Source: Mycolicibacter algericus DSM 45454
GTDB taxonomy: Bacteria > Actinomycetota > Actinomycetes > Mycobacteriales > Mycobacteriaceae
Assembly: GCF_002086455.1 (NCBI RefSeq)
Contig: NZ_MVHC01000004.1
Location: forward strand, 240,305-304,304
Length of the DNA: 64,000 bases
Reading direction: 5' to 3'
The notes beneath the pieces were generated by a model. The model was given only the letters and a program-made list of their open reading frames with translations. It was not told where the DNA came from and ran no database searches. The position numbers and the translations under genes were made by a program. Shown here in pieces: positions 24,598 through 34,269 of the stretch; position 1 is the first letter of the stretch, and the number at the start of each line of letters is the position of its first letter.

Positions 24598-25467
24598 ATG
24601 TCGACATCAGCAGTGGTGCGCGCCCGGTTTCCCGGGCTGATCGCGAACTATCACCGTTACGTCGGAGCGGCGGGGCGTTCGCTCGACAAGAGCGGCCAGA
24701 TGGGCTGGTTCTTCCTGACCGCCATTCGGCAGATCCCGTGGGCGCTGCGTCGATACCGCCGGGAGTCGCTGCGGCTGATCGCCGAGCTGGGGATGGGCAC
24801 CGGCGCCATGGCCGTCATCGGCGGCACCGTGGCGATCATCGGCTTCGTGATGCTGGCCGGTGGCTCGCTGATCGCGATCCAGGGGTTCACCTCGCTCGGC
24901 AATATCGGGGTGGAGACCTACACCGGTTTCGCCGCGGCGCTGGTCAACGTCCGCGTGGTCGGCCCGGTCAACGCCGGCATCGCCCTGGCCGCGACCGTGG
25001 GCGCCGGAGCCACCGCCGAACTCGGCGCGATGCGGATCAGCGAAGAGATCGACGCGCTGGAGGTGATGGGGATCAACTCCATCTCCTACCTGGTGTCCAC
25101 CCGCGTGGTGGCCGGCTTCACGGTGATCATCCCGCTGTACGCGCTGGCGCTGATCATGGCGTTCGCCTCGCCGCAGATCGTCACCACGCTGTTCTTCGGA
25201 CAGTCATCGGGAACCTACGACCACTACTTCCGGACCTTCCTACGGGCCGACGACGTGTTCTGGTCGTTCATGGAGACCATCCTGATCGCGGTGATCGTCA
25301 TGATCACCCACTGTTACTACGGCTTCAATGCCAGTGGTGGCCCGGTCGGTGTCGGCGAGGCGGTCGGCCGATCGATGCGACTGTCGCTGATCTCGGTCCC
25401 GACGGTCGTGTTGTTCGCCGCGTTGGCGCTCTACGGCGTCGACCCCAACTTCAACCTGACGATGTGA
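24598..25467 (+). CDS. yrbE1B: Mce1 transporter permease YrbE1B
   Basis: A 289-aa MlaE-family permease, the partner of YrbE1A. It has an N-terminal amphipathic segment, then membrane helices and the coupling loop AELGAMRISEEIDALEVMGINS near residues 140-160. HCYYGFNASGGPVGVGEAVGRS near the C-terminus is a second family hallmark. The start codon follows the YrbE1A stop by one base and its own stop shares one base with mce1A, so translation is coupled. It forms the membrane channel for lipids arriving from the periplasmic Mce tube. Confidence 0.95.
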   Translation: MSTSAVVRARFPGLIANYHRYVGAAGRSLDKSGQMGWFFLTAIRQIPWALRRYRRESLRLIAELGMGTGAMAVIGGTVAIIGFVMLAGGSLIAIQGFTSLGNIGVETYTGFAAALVNVRVVGPVNAGIALAATVGAGATAELGAMRISEEIDALEVMGINSISYLVSTRVVAGFTVIIPLYALALIMAFASPQIVTTLFFGQSSGTYDHYFRTFLRADDVFWSFMETILIAVIVMITHCYYGFNASGGPVGVGEAVGRSMRLSLISVPTVVLFAALALYGVDPNFNLTM

Positions 25468-26687
25468 TGACGATGGCAACCGGGAGAGAGAACAAGTCGC
25501 AGACCCCGCCCTACCGGGTCGCGGGTGTGGTGACCCTGGCGGTCCTGCTGCTCATCACCGGATTGGTCTACGGCCAGTTCCGCGGGGCGTTCATCAAGAC
25601 GACGTCGCTGACCATGGTGGCGCCGCGTGCCGGCCTGGTGATGGACCCGGGCGGTCCGGTGACCTACAACGGCGTGCAGATCGGACGGGTGTCGGCCATC
25701 GCGCCGACGGAGTTCGAAGAGAAGCCGGCGGCCAAGTTCACCCTCGACGTGGACCCGAAATACATCAAGCTGATCCCGTCCAACGTCGAGGCCAACATCA
25801 TGGCGACCACGTTGTTCGGCAACAAGTACGTGTCGCTGACCGCGCCGGACAACCCGACGACGGAGCGCATCAGCACCAAGCACATCATCGCGACGTCGGT
25901 GACCACCGAACTCAACACGCTGTTCGAGACGGTGACCAAGCTCTCCGAGAGCGTCGACCCGGTCAAACTGAACCTCACGCTGCACGCCGCCGCGGAGGCA
26001 TTGACCGGCCTCGGGGACAAGTTCGGCGAATCCCTGGTCAACGGGAACGCGATCCTCGACGACGTCAACGCGCGGATGCCCTACTTCCGGCGCGACCTCA
26101 AGGGCTTCGCGACGCTCGGGGACGTCTACGCCGCCGGTGCGCCGGACCTGGTCGGCTTCCTGGAGCACTCGCCCACCACGGTGAAGACGATCACCACCCA
26201 GCAGAAACAACTGGACGCCGCGCTGCTGGCCGCGGCCGGCGTGGGCAACCTCGGCGCGGACATCACCGACCGGTTCGGTCCGTACCTGCGGGCGCAGTTC
26301 TCCGACCTGGTTCCGGTGTCGGCGCTGCTCGACGAGTACAGCCCGGAACTGTTCTGCGCCATCCGCAACCTCGCCGAGGGCGCGCCCAAGGTGTACAACT
26401 TCCTCGGCGGTGGCGACGGTTACGCGCTGGACACCGTCAGTGAGCTGGTCAGCCCGGCCAACCCCTACATCTACCCGGACAACCTGCCGCGCTACAACGC
26501 CCGCGGCGGACCCGGTGGGGCGCCCGGCTGTTGGCAGGAGATCACCCACGATTTCTGGCCGGCGCCGTACCTGGTGGCCGACACCGGAGTCAGCCAAGCA
26601 CCCTACAACCATTTCGAGGTCGGATCGCCCTGGGCAATCGATTACGTCTGGGGCCGCCAAGTCGGGGATAACACGATCAACCCATGA
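25467..26687 (+). CDS. mce1A: Mce-family protein Mce1A
   Basis: A 406-aa protein with one N-terminal membrane anchor (about residues 18-36), an MCE/MlaD domain (about 40-120, GLVMDPGGPVTYNGVQIGRV) and a helical tail. It is one of six subunits of the periplasmic Mce1 needle that moves fatty or mycolic acids. It ends in YVWGRQVGDNTINP like M. tuberculosis Mce1A, but compared with the remembered 454-aa homologue it lacks a hydrophobic insertion of roughly 45 residues between SELVSP (near residue 323) and NPYIYPDNLPR. The ATG shares one base with the yrbE1B stop. Confidence 0.94.
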   Translation: MTMATGRENKSQTPPYRVAGVVTLAVLLLITGLVYGQFRGAFIKTTSLTMVAPRAGLVMDPGGPVTYNGVQIGRVSAIAPTEFEEKPAAKFTLDVDPKYIKLIPSNVEANIMATTLFGNKYVSLTAPDNPTTERISTKHIIATSVTTELNTLFETVTKLSESVDPVKLNLTLHAAAEALTGLGDKFGESLVNGNAILDDVNARMPYFRRDLKGFATLGDVYAAGAPDLVGFLEHSPTTVKTITTQQKQLDAALLAAAGVGNLGADITDRFGPYLRAQFSDLVPVSALLDEYSPELFCAIRNLAEGAPKVYNFLGGGDGYALDTVSELVSPANPYIYPDNLPRYNARGGPGGAPGCWQEITHDFWPAPYLVADTGVSQAPYNHFEVGSPWAIDYVWGRQVGDNTINP

Positions 26688-27712
26688 ACATCACCAGGAC
26701 TGCAGTCAAACTCGGCGTCGTCGGATCGGTGCTGCTGCTCTTCACGATCGGGCTGGTCGTGGTATTCGGGCAGATCCGGTTCGACCGGACGTCGCGCTAC
26801 TCCGCGGAGTTCACCAACGCCAGCGGCCTGCGCCAGGGCCAGTTCGTCCGTGCCTCCGGGGTGGAGATCGGCAAGGTCAAAAACGTGCACCTGGTCGACG
26901 GCGGCCGCCGCGTGGTGGTCGACTTCGACGTCGACCGCTCGCTGCCGCTGTACCAGTCGACCACCGCGCAGATCCGTTACGACGACCTCATCGGCAACCG
27001 GTACCTGGAGCTCAAGCGGGGCGACGGCGAGGGCGCCGACCAGCGCCTGCCCGCCGGCGGGTTCATCCCGGCCTCCCGCACCGAGCCGGCCCTTGACCTC
27101 GATGCGCTGATCGGTGGATTCAAACCGGTGTTCCGGGCGCTCGACCCGGACAAGATCAACACCATCGCCTCGTCGATCGTCACGGTGTTCCAGGGCCAGG
27201 GCGGCACCATCAACGACATCCTGCAGCAGACCGCGCAGCTGACCGCGCACATCGCCGACCGGGACGCCGCGATCGGCGAGGTGGTCAAGAACCTCAACAC
27301 CGTGCTGGACACCGCGGTTCGGCACCGCCAGACGTTCGACGAGACCGTCGACAACTTCGACAAGCTGGTCAAGGGCCTCAACGACCACCGCACCGGTCTG
27401 GCCTTCGGCACCGCCGAATTCGGCAACGCCGCCGGCAACCTGGCCGACCTGCTGGCCGACAACCGTCCGCAGCTGCACAGCATCTTCCCGGTCGCGGGCC
27501 CCGAGCCACCGGACCGCATGGCCGACGTCGAGGGACTGTTGGAGCGGATCCCGCAGGCGCTCAAGCTCATCGGGCGGACTGGCGTCTACGGCGACTTCTT
27601 CAACTTCTACATCTGTGACGCCACTATCAAGCTTCCGGGCCTGCAGCCCGGCGGACCGGTTCGCAACGTCCGGCTCTGGCAGCAGCCGACCGGGAGGTGC
27701 ACACCGCAGTGA
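26684..27712 (+). CDS. mce1B: Mce-family protein Mce1B
   Basis: A 342-aa Mce subunit: one N-terminal membrane helix (about residues 8-28), an MCE domain (about 35-115) and a long alpha-helical region of coiled-coil character up to about residue 290. The C-terminus has a Cys pair in FYICDATIK and GRCTPQ. It overlaps mce1A by 4 bp (ATGA) and mce1C by 4 bp (GTGA). It belongs to the periplasmic Mce1 hexamer. Confidence 0.94.
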   Translation: MNITRTAVKLGVVGSVLLLFTIGLVVVFGQIRFDRTSRYSAEFTNASGLRQGQFVRASGVEIGKVKNVHLVDGGRRVVVDFDVDRSLPLYQSTTAQIRYDDLIGNRYLELKRGDGEGADQRLPAGGFIPASRTEPALDLDALIGGFKPVFRALDPDKINTIASSIVTVFQGQGGTINDILQQTAQLTAHIADRDAAIGEVVKNLNTVLDTAVRHRQTFDETVDNFDKLVKGLNDHRTGLAFGTAEFGNAAGNLADLLADNRPQLHSIFPVAGPEPPDRMADVEGLLERIPQALKLIGRTGVYGDFFNFYICDATIKLPGLQPGGPVRNVRLWQQPTGRCTPQ

Positions 27713-29307
27713 GGACTCTGGAACCGCCCAACCGGGCACGGATCGGCGTGATCGGCATCATCACGGTCGCATTGGTGACCTTGGTGGGGCAGACCTTCAC
27801 CACGGTGCCGATGCTGTTCGCCGAGCCGAGCTACTTCGGCGAGCTCTCCGACACCGGTGGGCTCACCGCCGGGGACAAGGTCCGCATCTCGGGCGTGGAT
27901 GTCGGCAAGGTCCAGGACCTGTCCATCGACGGCGATCACGTCCTGGTCCGGTTCTCCGTCGGCGCCAACCCGATCGGGACGGACAGCCTCATCGGGGTGA
28001 AGACCGACACCATCCTGGGCCGCAAGGTATTGGCCATCGACCCCAAGGGCGAAAAGAAGTTGTCGCCGCAGGGAGTGCTGCCGCTGGGGCAGAGCACCAC
28101 GCCCTATCAGCTCTACGACGCGGTCTTCGACGTCACCAAGGCCGCGGCCGGCTGGGACATCGACACCGTCAAGCGGTCCCTGAAGGTGCTCTCGGAGACG
28201 GTCAGCGAGACCGCCCCCGATCTGAGTGCGGCGTTGGACGGCGTTGCCAAGTTCTCCGACACCATCGGCAAGCGCGACGACGAGATCACCCATCTGCTGG
28301 CCCAGGCCAACAAGATCGCCGCGGTGATGGGCGACCGCAGCGGCCAGATCGACGCGGTGCTGCGCAACACCCAGACCCTGCTGGGCGCGTTCAACCAGCG
28401 CAGTCAGGCCATCTCGGCGTTGCTGGGCAACATCGCCTACTTCGGCGAACAGGTGCAGGGCCTGGTCAGGGACAACCCGAACCTGGATCTGCGCCACGTG
28501 TTCGTCGAGGCCCAGAACATCACCGACATGCTGGTGCGCCGCCAGGACAACCTGCGCGAGATATTCACGATCCTGGGCCGCTACCTGACGATCGTCAACG
28601 ACGCGATCGCCTCGGGACCGTACTTCAAGGTCTCGGCGCTCAACGTGATCCCGTTCTGGATTCTGCAGCCGTGGGTCGACGCCGCGTTCAAGAAGCGCGG
28701 CATCTCGCCGGAGGAGTTCTGGCGCAACGCGGGCCTGCCGGAGTTCCGCTACCCCGACCCCAACGGGACCCGGTTCGCCAACGGCGCACCGCCGCCCGCA
28801 CCGCAGGTGATCGAGGGCACGCCGGAGCACCCCGGACCGGCCGTGGCACCGGGATCGCCGTGCTCCTACGCGCCGGCAGCCGGCCTGTTCCCGACCCCGG
28901 GCAACCCGTTGCCCTGCGCGAACCTGGACCCGAACGCGGGACCGTTCGGTCCGAGCGGACCGTACCCGGGCCCGACCGATGTGCTGGTCTCGCCGCCGAA
29001 CCCGGACGGGTTGCCGTCGACGCCGGGCATTCCGATCGCCGGCCGGCCCGGCGAGACCCCGCCGGTGGTGCCGGGCACCCCGGTACCGATGCCCGACGCC
29101 AATCCGGGAGCGCGCTCCGAGCCGCTGGGCCCGATGCCCGGACCGGCTCCGGCCAACCCGGGTGCGGCGCCCCCGCCGGCGCCCAGGGCACCCGGTCCGG
29201 CCGCACCGCCGGGACCGGGCGACCAACTGCCGGCGCCGTTCATCGCTCCCGGTGAAGGCGGAAACAGTCAGCCAGGTGGCGGCGGCGGCTCGCTGGAAGG
29301 GAGGTAG
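27709..29307 (+). CDS. mce1C: Mce-family protein Mce1C, proline-rich C-terminus
   Basis: A 532-aa Mce subunit. It has a membrane anchor near residues 12-32, an MCE domain near 40-120, a helical region to about 330 and a long Pro/Gly/Ala-rich tail (about 360-532) that is probably disordered and extends toward the outer membrane or peptidoglycan. GTG at 27709 is taken as start: it overlaps the mce1B stop (GTGA) and gives the usual VRTLEPPNR N-terminus, while an upstream in-frame ATG at 27697 is possible. The tail is very GC-rich and generates spurious long reading frames on the other strand. Confidence 0.93.
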   Translation: MRTLEPPNRARIGVIGIITVALVTLVGQTFTTVPMLFAEPSYFGELSDTGGLTAGDKVRISGVDVGKVQDLSIDGDHVLVRFSVGANPIGTDSLIGVKTDTILGRKVLAIDPKGEKKLSPQGVLPLGQSTTPYQLYDAVFDVTKAAAGWDIDTVKRSLKVLSETVSETAPDLSAALDGVAKFSDTIGKRDDEITHLLAQANKIAAVMGDRSGQIDAVLRNTQTLLGAFNQRSQAISALLGNIAYFGEQVQGLVRDNPNLDLRHVFVEAQNITDMLVRRQDNLREIFTILGRYLTIVNDAIASGPYFKVSALNVIPFWILQPWVDAAFKKRGISPEEFWRNAGLPEFRYPDPNGTRFANGAPPPAPQVIEGTPEHPGPAVAPGSPCSYAPAAGLFPTPGNPLPCANLDPNAGPFGPSGPYPGPTDVLVSPPNPDGLPSTPGIPIAGRPGETPPVVPGTPVPMPDANPGARSEPLGPMPGPAPANPGAAPPPAPRAPGPAAPPGPGDQLPAPFIAPGEGGNSQPGGGGGSLEGR

Positions 29308-29313
29308 CCGGAC

Positions 29314-30879
29314 GTGAGTACCGCTTTCGACATTCGCAACGTGCGTCTGCCCCAGATGTCGCGTGCCACGATCATCGTGGGTTCGGCGCTGCTGGTGCTG
29401 GCGTTGGTGGCCGGCTTCGGCGGTCTGCAGCTGTTCCGCAAGCTCAACAGCACCACGGTCGTCGCCTACTTCCCGTCGACCGACGCGCTGTACGCCGGCG
29501 ACGCCGTCCAGATCATGGGTGTGCGGGTGGGCGCGATCGACAAGATCGAACCGGCCGGCGACAAGATGAAGGTCACGCTGCACTTCAACAACAAGTACAA
29601 GGTGCCGGCCGACGCCAAGGCGATCATCTTGAACCCGACCCTGGTGGCATCACGCACCATTCAGCTGGAGCCGCCCTACCGCGGCGGCCCGGTGCTGGCC
29701 AACAAGGCAGTCATCCCCGAAGAACGCACCGAGGTGCCGGTCGAGTGGGACACGCTGCGCAACGACGTCACCAACATCATCACCAAGCTGGGCCCGACCA
29801 AGGAGCAGCCCAAGGGGCCGATCGGCGAGGCGATCGAGACCTTCGCCGACAGCCTGGCCGGCAAGGGCGAGCAGATCAACACGACGTTCAGCAGCCTCTC
29901 GGATGCGCTGACCGCGCTGAACAAGGGCCGCGGCGACTTCTACGCCGTGACGCGCAGCCTCGCGCTGTTCGTGCGGGCGCTCGACCACAACGACCAGCAG
30001 TTCGTTCAGCTCAACCGGGACCTGGCCACGTTCAGCAACAACCTGACCACCACCGATCAGGAGCTCGCGAAGGCCTCCGACCAGTTCTACGCCACCATGA
30101 CGATCGTCCGGGCGTTCCTGAACCAGAACCAGGAACCGCTGGTCAAGACCATCGACAACATGGCCGAGGTGTCGACGGCCCTCACCCAGCCGGACCCGCT
30201 CGAAGGCCTGGAGACCGCACTGCACGTGCTGCCGAACGTGTTGGCCGGCGCGGGTGAGATCTACCACCCCGCGCAGGGCGCCGTCACCGGCTTCCCGGTG
30301 CTGCCGAACTTCGCCAACCCGATGCAGTTCATCTGTAGCGCGATCCAGGCCGGCAGCCGGCTGGGTTACCAGGACTCGGCCGAACTGTGCGCGGAGTACC
30401 TCGCGCCGGTGGCCGACGCCATCAAGTTCAACTACCTGCCGTTCGGTATCAACATCTGGACCAGCGCCTACACCACGCCCAAGCAGATCGCGTACTCCGA
30501 GCCGCGGCTGCAGCCGCCACCGGGATACAAGGACACCACCGTGCCCGGCATCTGGGTACCGGACACCCCGCTGTCGCACAAGAACTCGCAGCCGGGCTGG
30601 ATCACCGCACCCGGAATGCAGGGTGTGGAGCCCGGTCACGACACCGCCCGGCTGTTGACACCCGAATCGCTGGCGCAGTTGATGGGCGGCCCGGACCCGG
30701 CGCCGATCGAGTCCCAGTATCAGACCCCGCCCGGCCCGCCGAACGCCTACGACGAGGCGCCCGGTCCGCTGCCGTTCATCGGTCAGCCGCCCGGGGTGGC
30801 TCCGATAGCACCGCCCCCGCCCGGACCGAATGTGATCCCGGGCCCGGTGGCACCGCTTCCCCCGCGAGGTGAAGGCTGA
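29314..30879 (+). CDS. mce1D: Mce-family protein Mce1D
   Basis: A 521-aa Mce subunit with an N-terminal anchor (about residues 18-38), an MCE domain (about 45-125, YAGDAVQIMGVRVGAID) and a helical stalk to about residue 330. A Pro-rich tail ends in PLPPRGEG. GTG start 6 bp after mce1C, with GGAAGGGAGG upstream. The stop shares one base with the mce1E start. Function is as part of the Mce1 lipid-import needle. Confidence 0.93.
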   Translation: MSTAFDIRNVRLPQMSRATIIVGSALLVLALVAGFGGLQLFRKLNSTTVVAYFPSTDALYAGDAVQIMGVRVGAIDKIEPAGDKMKVTLHFNNKYKVPADAKAIILNPTLVASRTIQLEPPYRGGPVLANKAVIPEERTEVPVEWDTLRNDVTNIITKLGPTKEQPKGPIGEAIETFADSLAGKGEQINTTFSSLSDALTALNKGRGDFYAVTRSLALFVRALDHNDQQFVQLNRDLATFSNNLTTTDQELAKASDQFYATMTIVRAFLNQNQEPLVKTIDNMAEVSTALTQPDPLEGLETALHVLPNVLAGAGEIYHPAQGAVTGFPVLPNFANPMQFICSAIQAGSRLGYQDSAELCAEYLAPVADAIKFNYLPFGINIWTSAYTTPKQIAYSEPRLQPPPGYKDTTVPGIWVPDTPLSHKNSQPGWITAPGMQGVEPGHDTARLLTPESLAQLMGGPDPAPIESQYQTPPGPPNAYDEAPGPLPFIGQPPGVAPIAPPPPGPNVIPGPVAPLPPRGEG

Positions 30880-32048
30880 TGAGACGAAGTAGAGCGATGA
30901 AGACCGTCAGCCGGCGCTCCTGGCAGGCCCTGGTGCTGCTGATGGTGGCGTTGACGCTGACCTCGTGTCGGGATTGGCGGGGTATCGCCAACGTTCCGCT
31001 GCCGGGCGGGCCCGGCAGCGGCCCCGGCTCCTACACCGTCTATGTGCAGGTGCCGGACACCTTGGCGCTCAACGGCAACAGCCGGGTGCTCGTCGCCGAC
31101 GTGTTCGTCGGCGCGGTCGACCAGATCGAGTTGAAGAACTGGGTCGCCACGCTGAAGCTCAAGCTCAACAAGGACGTTCACCTGCCGCGCAACGCCACCG
31201 CGAAGATCGGCCAGACCAGCCTGCTGGGATCTCAGCACATCGAGCTGGCGGCGCCGCCGGACCCGGTGGGCGAGCTCAAGGACGGCGACACCATCGGGCT
31301 GAACAACTCGACGTCGTTCCCGACCATCGAGCGGACCCTCGCCGGTATCTCGCTGCTGTTGCACCGCGGCGGGTTGTCGGACCTGGAGACCATCACCACC
31401 GAGTTCGACGCGATCATGGGTGGCCGGGCCGAACAGATCCGGGCGTTCCTGGACAAACTGGACACGTTCATCGGTTCCCTCAACGACCAGCGTGACGACA
31501 TCACGCACGCCATCGACTCCACCAACCGGCTGCTCGGCTACTTCAGCGAGCACAACGACGCCATCGACCGGGTGCTGACCGACTTCCCGCCGCTGTTCAA
31601 GTACTTCAACGCCCAGCAGGCGATCTTCATCAACGCCATCGACGGGCTCGGCCAGATGGGCCGGGCGACCAACGAACAGATCGCGCCGGCCCGGGGCGAC
31701 CTCAACAAGGTGCTGACGTCGATGCAGTGTCCCGCGCGGGAACTCCGCAAGGCGTCACCGTTCATACCGGACCTGTTGCAGGTCATGATCACCGCGCCGT
31801 ACCACGTCGACGGTGCCTTCAAGGCGGTGCGCGGCGACTTCATCAACTCCTCGCTGGTCGTGGATCTGACGTTCGCCTCGATCGACAACGCGATCCTGAC
31901 CGGCACCGGGTTCTCGGGGATGCTGCGCGCGCTCGAGCAGTCCTTCGGCCACGACCCCGAGAAGATGATCCCGGACGTCCGGTACACGCCGAACCCCGCC
32001 AGCGCGCCCGGCGGTCCGTATGTGGAAAGGGCTGACCGGAATTGCTGA
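30879..32048 (+). CDS. mce1E: Mce-family lipoprotein Mce1E (LprK)
   Basis: A 389-aa Mce subunit with a lipoprotein signal peptide. The lipobox LTLTSC places the lipid-modified Cys at about residue 30, followed by the MCE domain (about 50-130) and a helical stalk. In all six-gene mce operons the E subunit is the lipoprotein; length is close to LprK of M. tuberculosis (390 aa). The ATG at 30879 shares a base with the mce1D stop; an alternative ATG at 30897 would still leave a signal peptide. The last 7 bp overlap mce1F. Confidence 0.94.
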   Translation: MRRSRAMKTVSRRSWQALVLLMVALTLTSCRDWRGIANVPLPGGPGSGPGSYTVYVQVPDTLALNGNSRVLVADVFVGAVDQIELKNWVATLKLKLNKDVHLPRNATAKIGQTSLLGSQHIELAAPPDPVGELKDGDTIGLNNSTSFPTIERTLAGISLLLHRGGLSDLETITTEFDAIMGGRAEQIRAFLDKLDTFIGSLNDQRDDITHAIDSTNRLLGYFSEHNDAIDRVLTDFPPLFKYFNAQQAIFINAIDGLGQMGRATNEQIAPARGDLNKVLTSMQCPARELRKASPFIPDLLQVMITAPYHVDGAFKAVRGDFINSSLVVDLTFASIDNAILTGTGFSGMLRALEQSFGHDPEKMIPDVRYTPNPASAPGGPYVERADRNC

Positions 32049-33634
32049 CAGCGCAGATCAAACGGCAGCTGATCATCTTCAGCGTGCTGACCGTCGCCGC
32101 CCTGGCGGTGCTGGGCGTGTACTACTTGCGCCTGCCGAGCCTTGCCGGCCTGGGTCAGTACACCCTCAAGGCGAACCTGCCCGAGGCCGGTGGTCTGTAC
32201 AAGACCGCCAACGTCACCTACCGCGGAACCATCATCGGCCGGGTCACCGGAGTCGAGCCGACCGAGACGGGCGCGCAGGCCACGATGCAGATCTCCGACA
32301 AGTACAAGATCCCGGTCGACGCGACCGCGAATGTGCATTCGGTGTCGGCGATCGGTGAGCAGTACCTGGATCTGGTGTCCACGGATAACCCGGACCAGTA
32401 CCTCAAACGGGGCCAGACGATCACCAAGGGCACCGTGCCGTCGGCGATCGGGCCGGCGCTGGACGCCGCCAACCGCGGCCTGGCCGCGTTGCCGACGGGC
32501 AAGATCACCGAGGTGCTCGACGAGACCGCGACCGCTGTCGGCGGTTTGGGGCCCTCGCTGCAGCGACTGGTCGACGCGACGCAGGCGATCGTCGCCGACC
32601 TCAAGGAGAACCTCGGCGACGTCGACGACATCATCGAGAAATCGGCGCCGATCATCGAGAGCCAGGTCCAGTCGGGCGACGCGATCCACCAATGGGCGCG
32701 CAACCTCAACGTCCTGAGCGCTCAGGCCGCCAGCCGCGACGAAACGGTGAAGCACATCCTGACCGACCTGCCGCCGCTGGTCGAGCAGGTGCACAGCGTG
32801 TTCACCCAGTCCAAGGACAGCCTGCCGCAGATGATGGCGAACATGTCGATCCTGACCGAGATGGCCAAGCGCTACAACCGCAACACCGAACAGGTGTTGG
32901 TGTTCCTGCCGCAGGCCGGTTCCATCGTCCAGACGGTCAGCTCGACGTTCCCGGGGCGCGCATCAATAGACGTGGCACTCGGGGCCTTCCCGGGCCCGGT
33001 TTTCCCGATCCCGATTCCGGGCCTGAGCCTGGGCTACCCGCCGCCGTGTCTGACCGGCTACCTGCCGGCATCGGAGTGGCGGGCGTTCGCCGACACCAGT
33101 CCCGCCGACCTCCCCGACGTCTCCTGCCGGATTCCGCAGGACACGCCGTCGAACAACGTGCGCGGCGTCCGCAACATCCCGTGTGTCGACGTGCCGGGCA
33201 AGCGGGCCCCGACGCCGAAGGAATGCCGCAGCGACAAGCCCTACATCCCGCTGGGCACCAACCCCTGGTACGGCGACCCGAACCAGATCCGCAACTGCCC
33301 GGCACTGGGGGCGCGCTGTGACCAGCCCGTCGAACCCGGCCACGTGATCCCGGCGCCGTCGATCAACACCGGCCTCAACCCGCTACCGGCGGATATGGTG
33401 CCCCCGACGCCGCCGCCGCTGAACGACCCGCTGACCCGGCCGGGTACCGGTAGCGTGCAGTGCAACGGGCAGCAACCGAACCCCTGCGTCTACACGCCGG
33501 GCGGGGGGCCCGCTGCGATCTACAATCCACAGAGTGGCCAGGCGGTGGGGCCGGACGGCGTCGAATACTCCGTCGAGAACTCGACCAACATAGGAGACGA
33601 CGCATGGAAGGGGATGCTGGCACCGTTCCAGTGA
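32042..33634 (+). CDS. mce1F: Mce-family protein Mce1F
   Basis: A 530-aa Mce subunit. It has an N-terminal membrane helix (about residues 10-30), an MCE domain (about 40-120, GLYKTANVTYRGTIIGRV), a helical stalk to about 300, and a Pro-rich tail with several Cys residues (about 330-500). TTG start at 32042, overlapping the mce1E stop. The tail ends in the frame region where the next gene, mam1A, begins (31-bp overlap). It is the last Mce subunit of the operon. Confidence 0.93.
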   Translation: MLTAQIKRQLIIFSVLTVAALAVLGVYYLRLPSLAGLGQYTLKANLPEAGGLYKTANVTYRGTIIGRVTGVEPTETGAQATMQISDKYKIPVDATANVHSVSAIGEQYLDLVSTDNPDQYLKRGQTITKGTVPSAIGPALDAANRGLAALPTGKITEVLDETATAVGGLGPSLQRLVDATQAIVADLKENLGDVDDIIEKSAPIIESQVQSGDAIHQWARNLNVLSAQAASRDETVKHILTDLPPLVEQVHSVFTQSKDSLPQMMANMSILTEMAKRYNRNTEQVLVFLPQAGSIVQTVSSTFPGRASIDVALGAFPGPVFPIPIPGLSLGYPPPCLTGYLPASEWRAFADTSPADLPDVSCRIPQDTPSNNVRGVRNIPCVDVPGKRAPTPKECRSDKPYIPLGTNPWYGDPNQIRNCPALGARCDQPVEPGHVIPAPSINTGLNPLPADMVPPTPPPLNDPLTRPGTGSVQCNGQQPNPCVYTPGGGPAAIYNPQSGQAVGPDGVEYSVENSTNIGDDAWKGMLAPFQ

Positions 33635-34269
33635 CCACGGACGGGGAGCAGCAGACCGCAGACACCGCCGCTACCACAGATTCCGCAATTGTTGCGGACG
33701 AGCCCAGCGCAGCAGACGACGCGACGACGGAATCGATCCAGGCCGACGCAGCGGACGCCGGGTCGGCGCCGTCCCGCCTCGGGCGCCGACACCTGCTCGG
33801 TAGCTGTGCGTTGTTGGTCGTACTGGCCGCGGGGTTGGTGGCCGCCGGCTACCAGGGTCTGCGCGACCATGCCGCGAGTCAGGTCATGGCCCGCGACAAC
33901 GCGGAAGCGGTGGAGGCGGCGAAGCACTGCGTCCTGGCCACCCAGGCGCCCGACGGATCCGACGTGGCCTTGGCCCAGCAGCAGATCCTCGACTGCGCCG
34001 CCGGCGAGTTCCGGACCCAGGCGGGCCTGTACGGGGAGATCTTCGTTCAGGCATATCGGGCGGCCAAGGTGCGCACCGAGCTCACCGAAATGGGTGCCGC
34101 GGTCGAGCGGAACAACGAGGACGGCTCGGTCGACGTCCTGGTCGCTTTCCGGGTCAAGGTCGACAACGTCGAGACCCAGGGCAAAGAGGTGGGCTACCGG
34201 CTGCGGGCCCAGATGGTCCGCGAAGACGGCCAGTACCGGATCGGCAGACTCGATCAGGTGGCCCGGTGA
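33604..34269 (+). CDS. Mce-associated membrane protein (Rv0175-like)
   Basis: A 221-aa protein with an acidic, Ala/Thr-rich cytoplasmic N-terminus (about residues 1-55), one membrane helix (about 60-85) and a periplasmic alpha+beta domain similar to the NTF2-like Mce-associated domain. ATG at 33604 is preferred because AGGAG lies 7 nt upstream; the GTG at 33631 that overlaps the mce1F stop has no such site. Family members stabilise the Mce complex (LucA-type interactions are described for mycobacterial mam proteins). Confidence 0.88.
   Translation: MEGDAGTVPVTTDGEQQTADTAATTDSAIVADEPSAADDATTESIQADAADAGSAPSRLGRRHLLGSCALLVVLAAGLVAAGYQGLRDHAASQVMARDNAEAVEAAKHCVLATQAPDGSDVALAQQQILDCAAGEFRTQAGLYGEIFVQAYRAAKVRTELTEMGAAVERNNEDGSVDVLVAFRVKVDNVETQGKEVGYRLRAQMVREDGQYRIGRLDQVAR

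Noticed and set aside
24738..25466. Upstream extension of the mce1A frame through yrbE1B
   Set aside because: The extension encodes an Arg/His-rich sequence with no fold; the true start ATG at 25467 is coupled to the yrbE1B stop.
25431..26660. Long open frame antisense to mce1A, and similar ones over mce1C/D (27607-29583, 29650-30639) and the second mce operon (44601-46991)
   Set aside because: They mirror the third-position GC bias of the sense genes, have Arg/His/Gly-rich low-complexity products without domains, and lie opposite clear Mce proteins.
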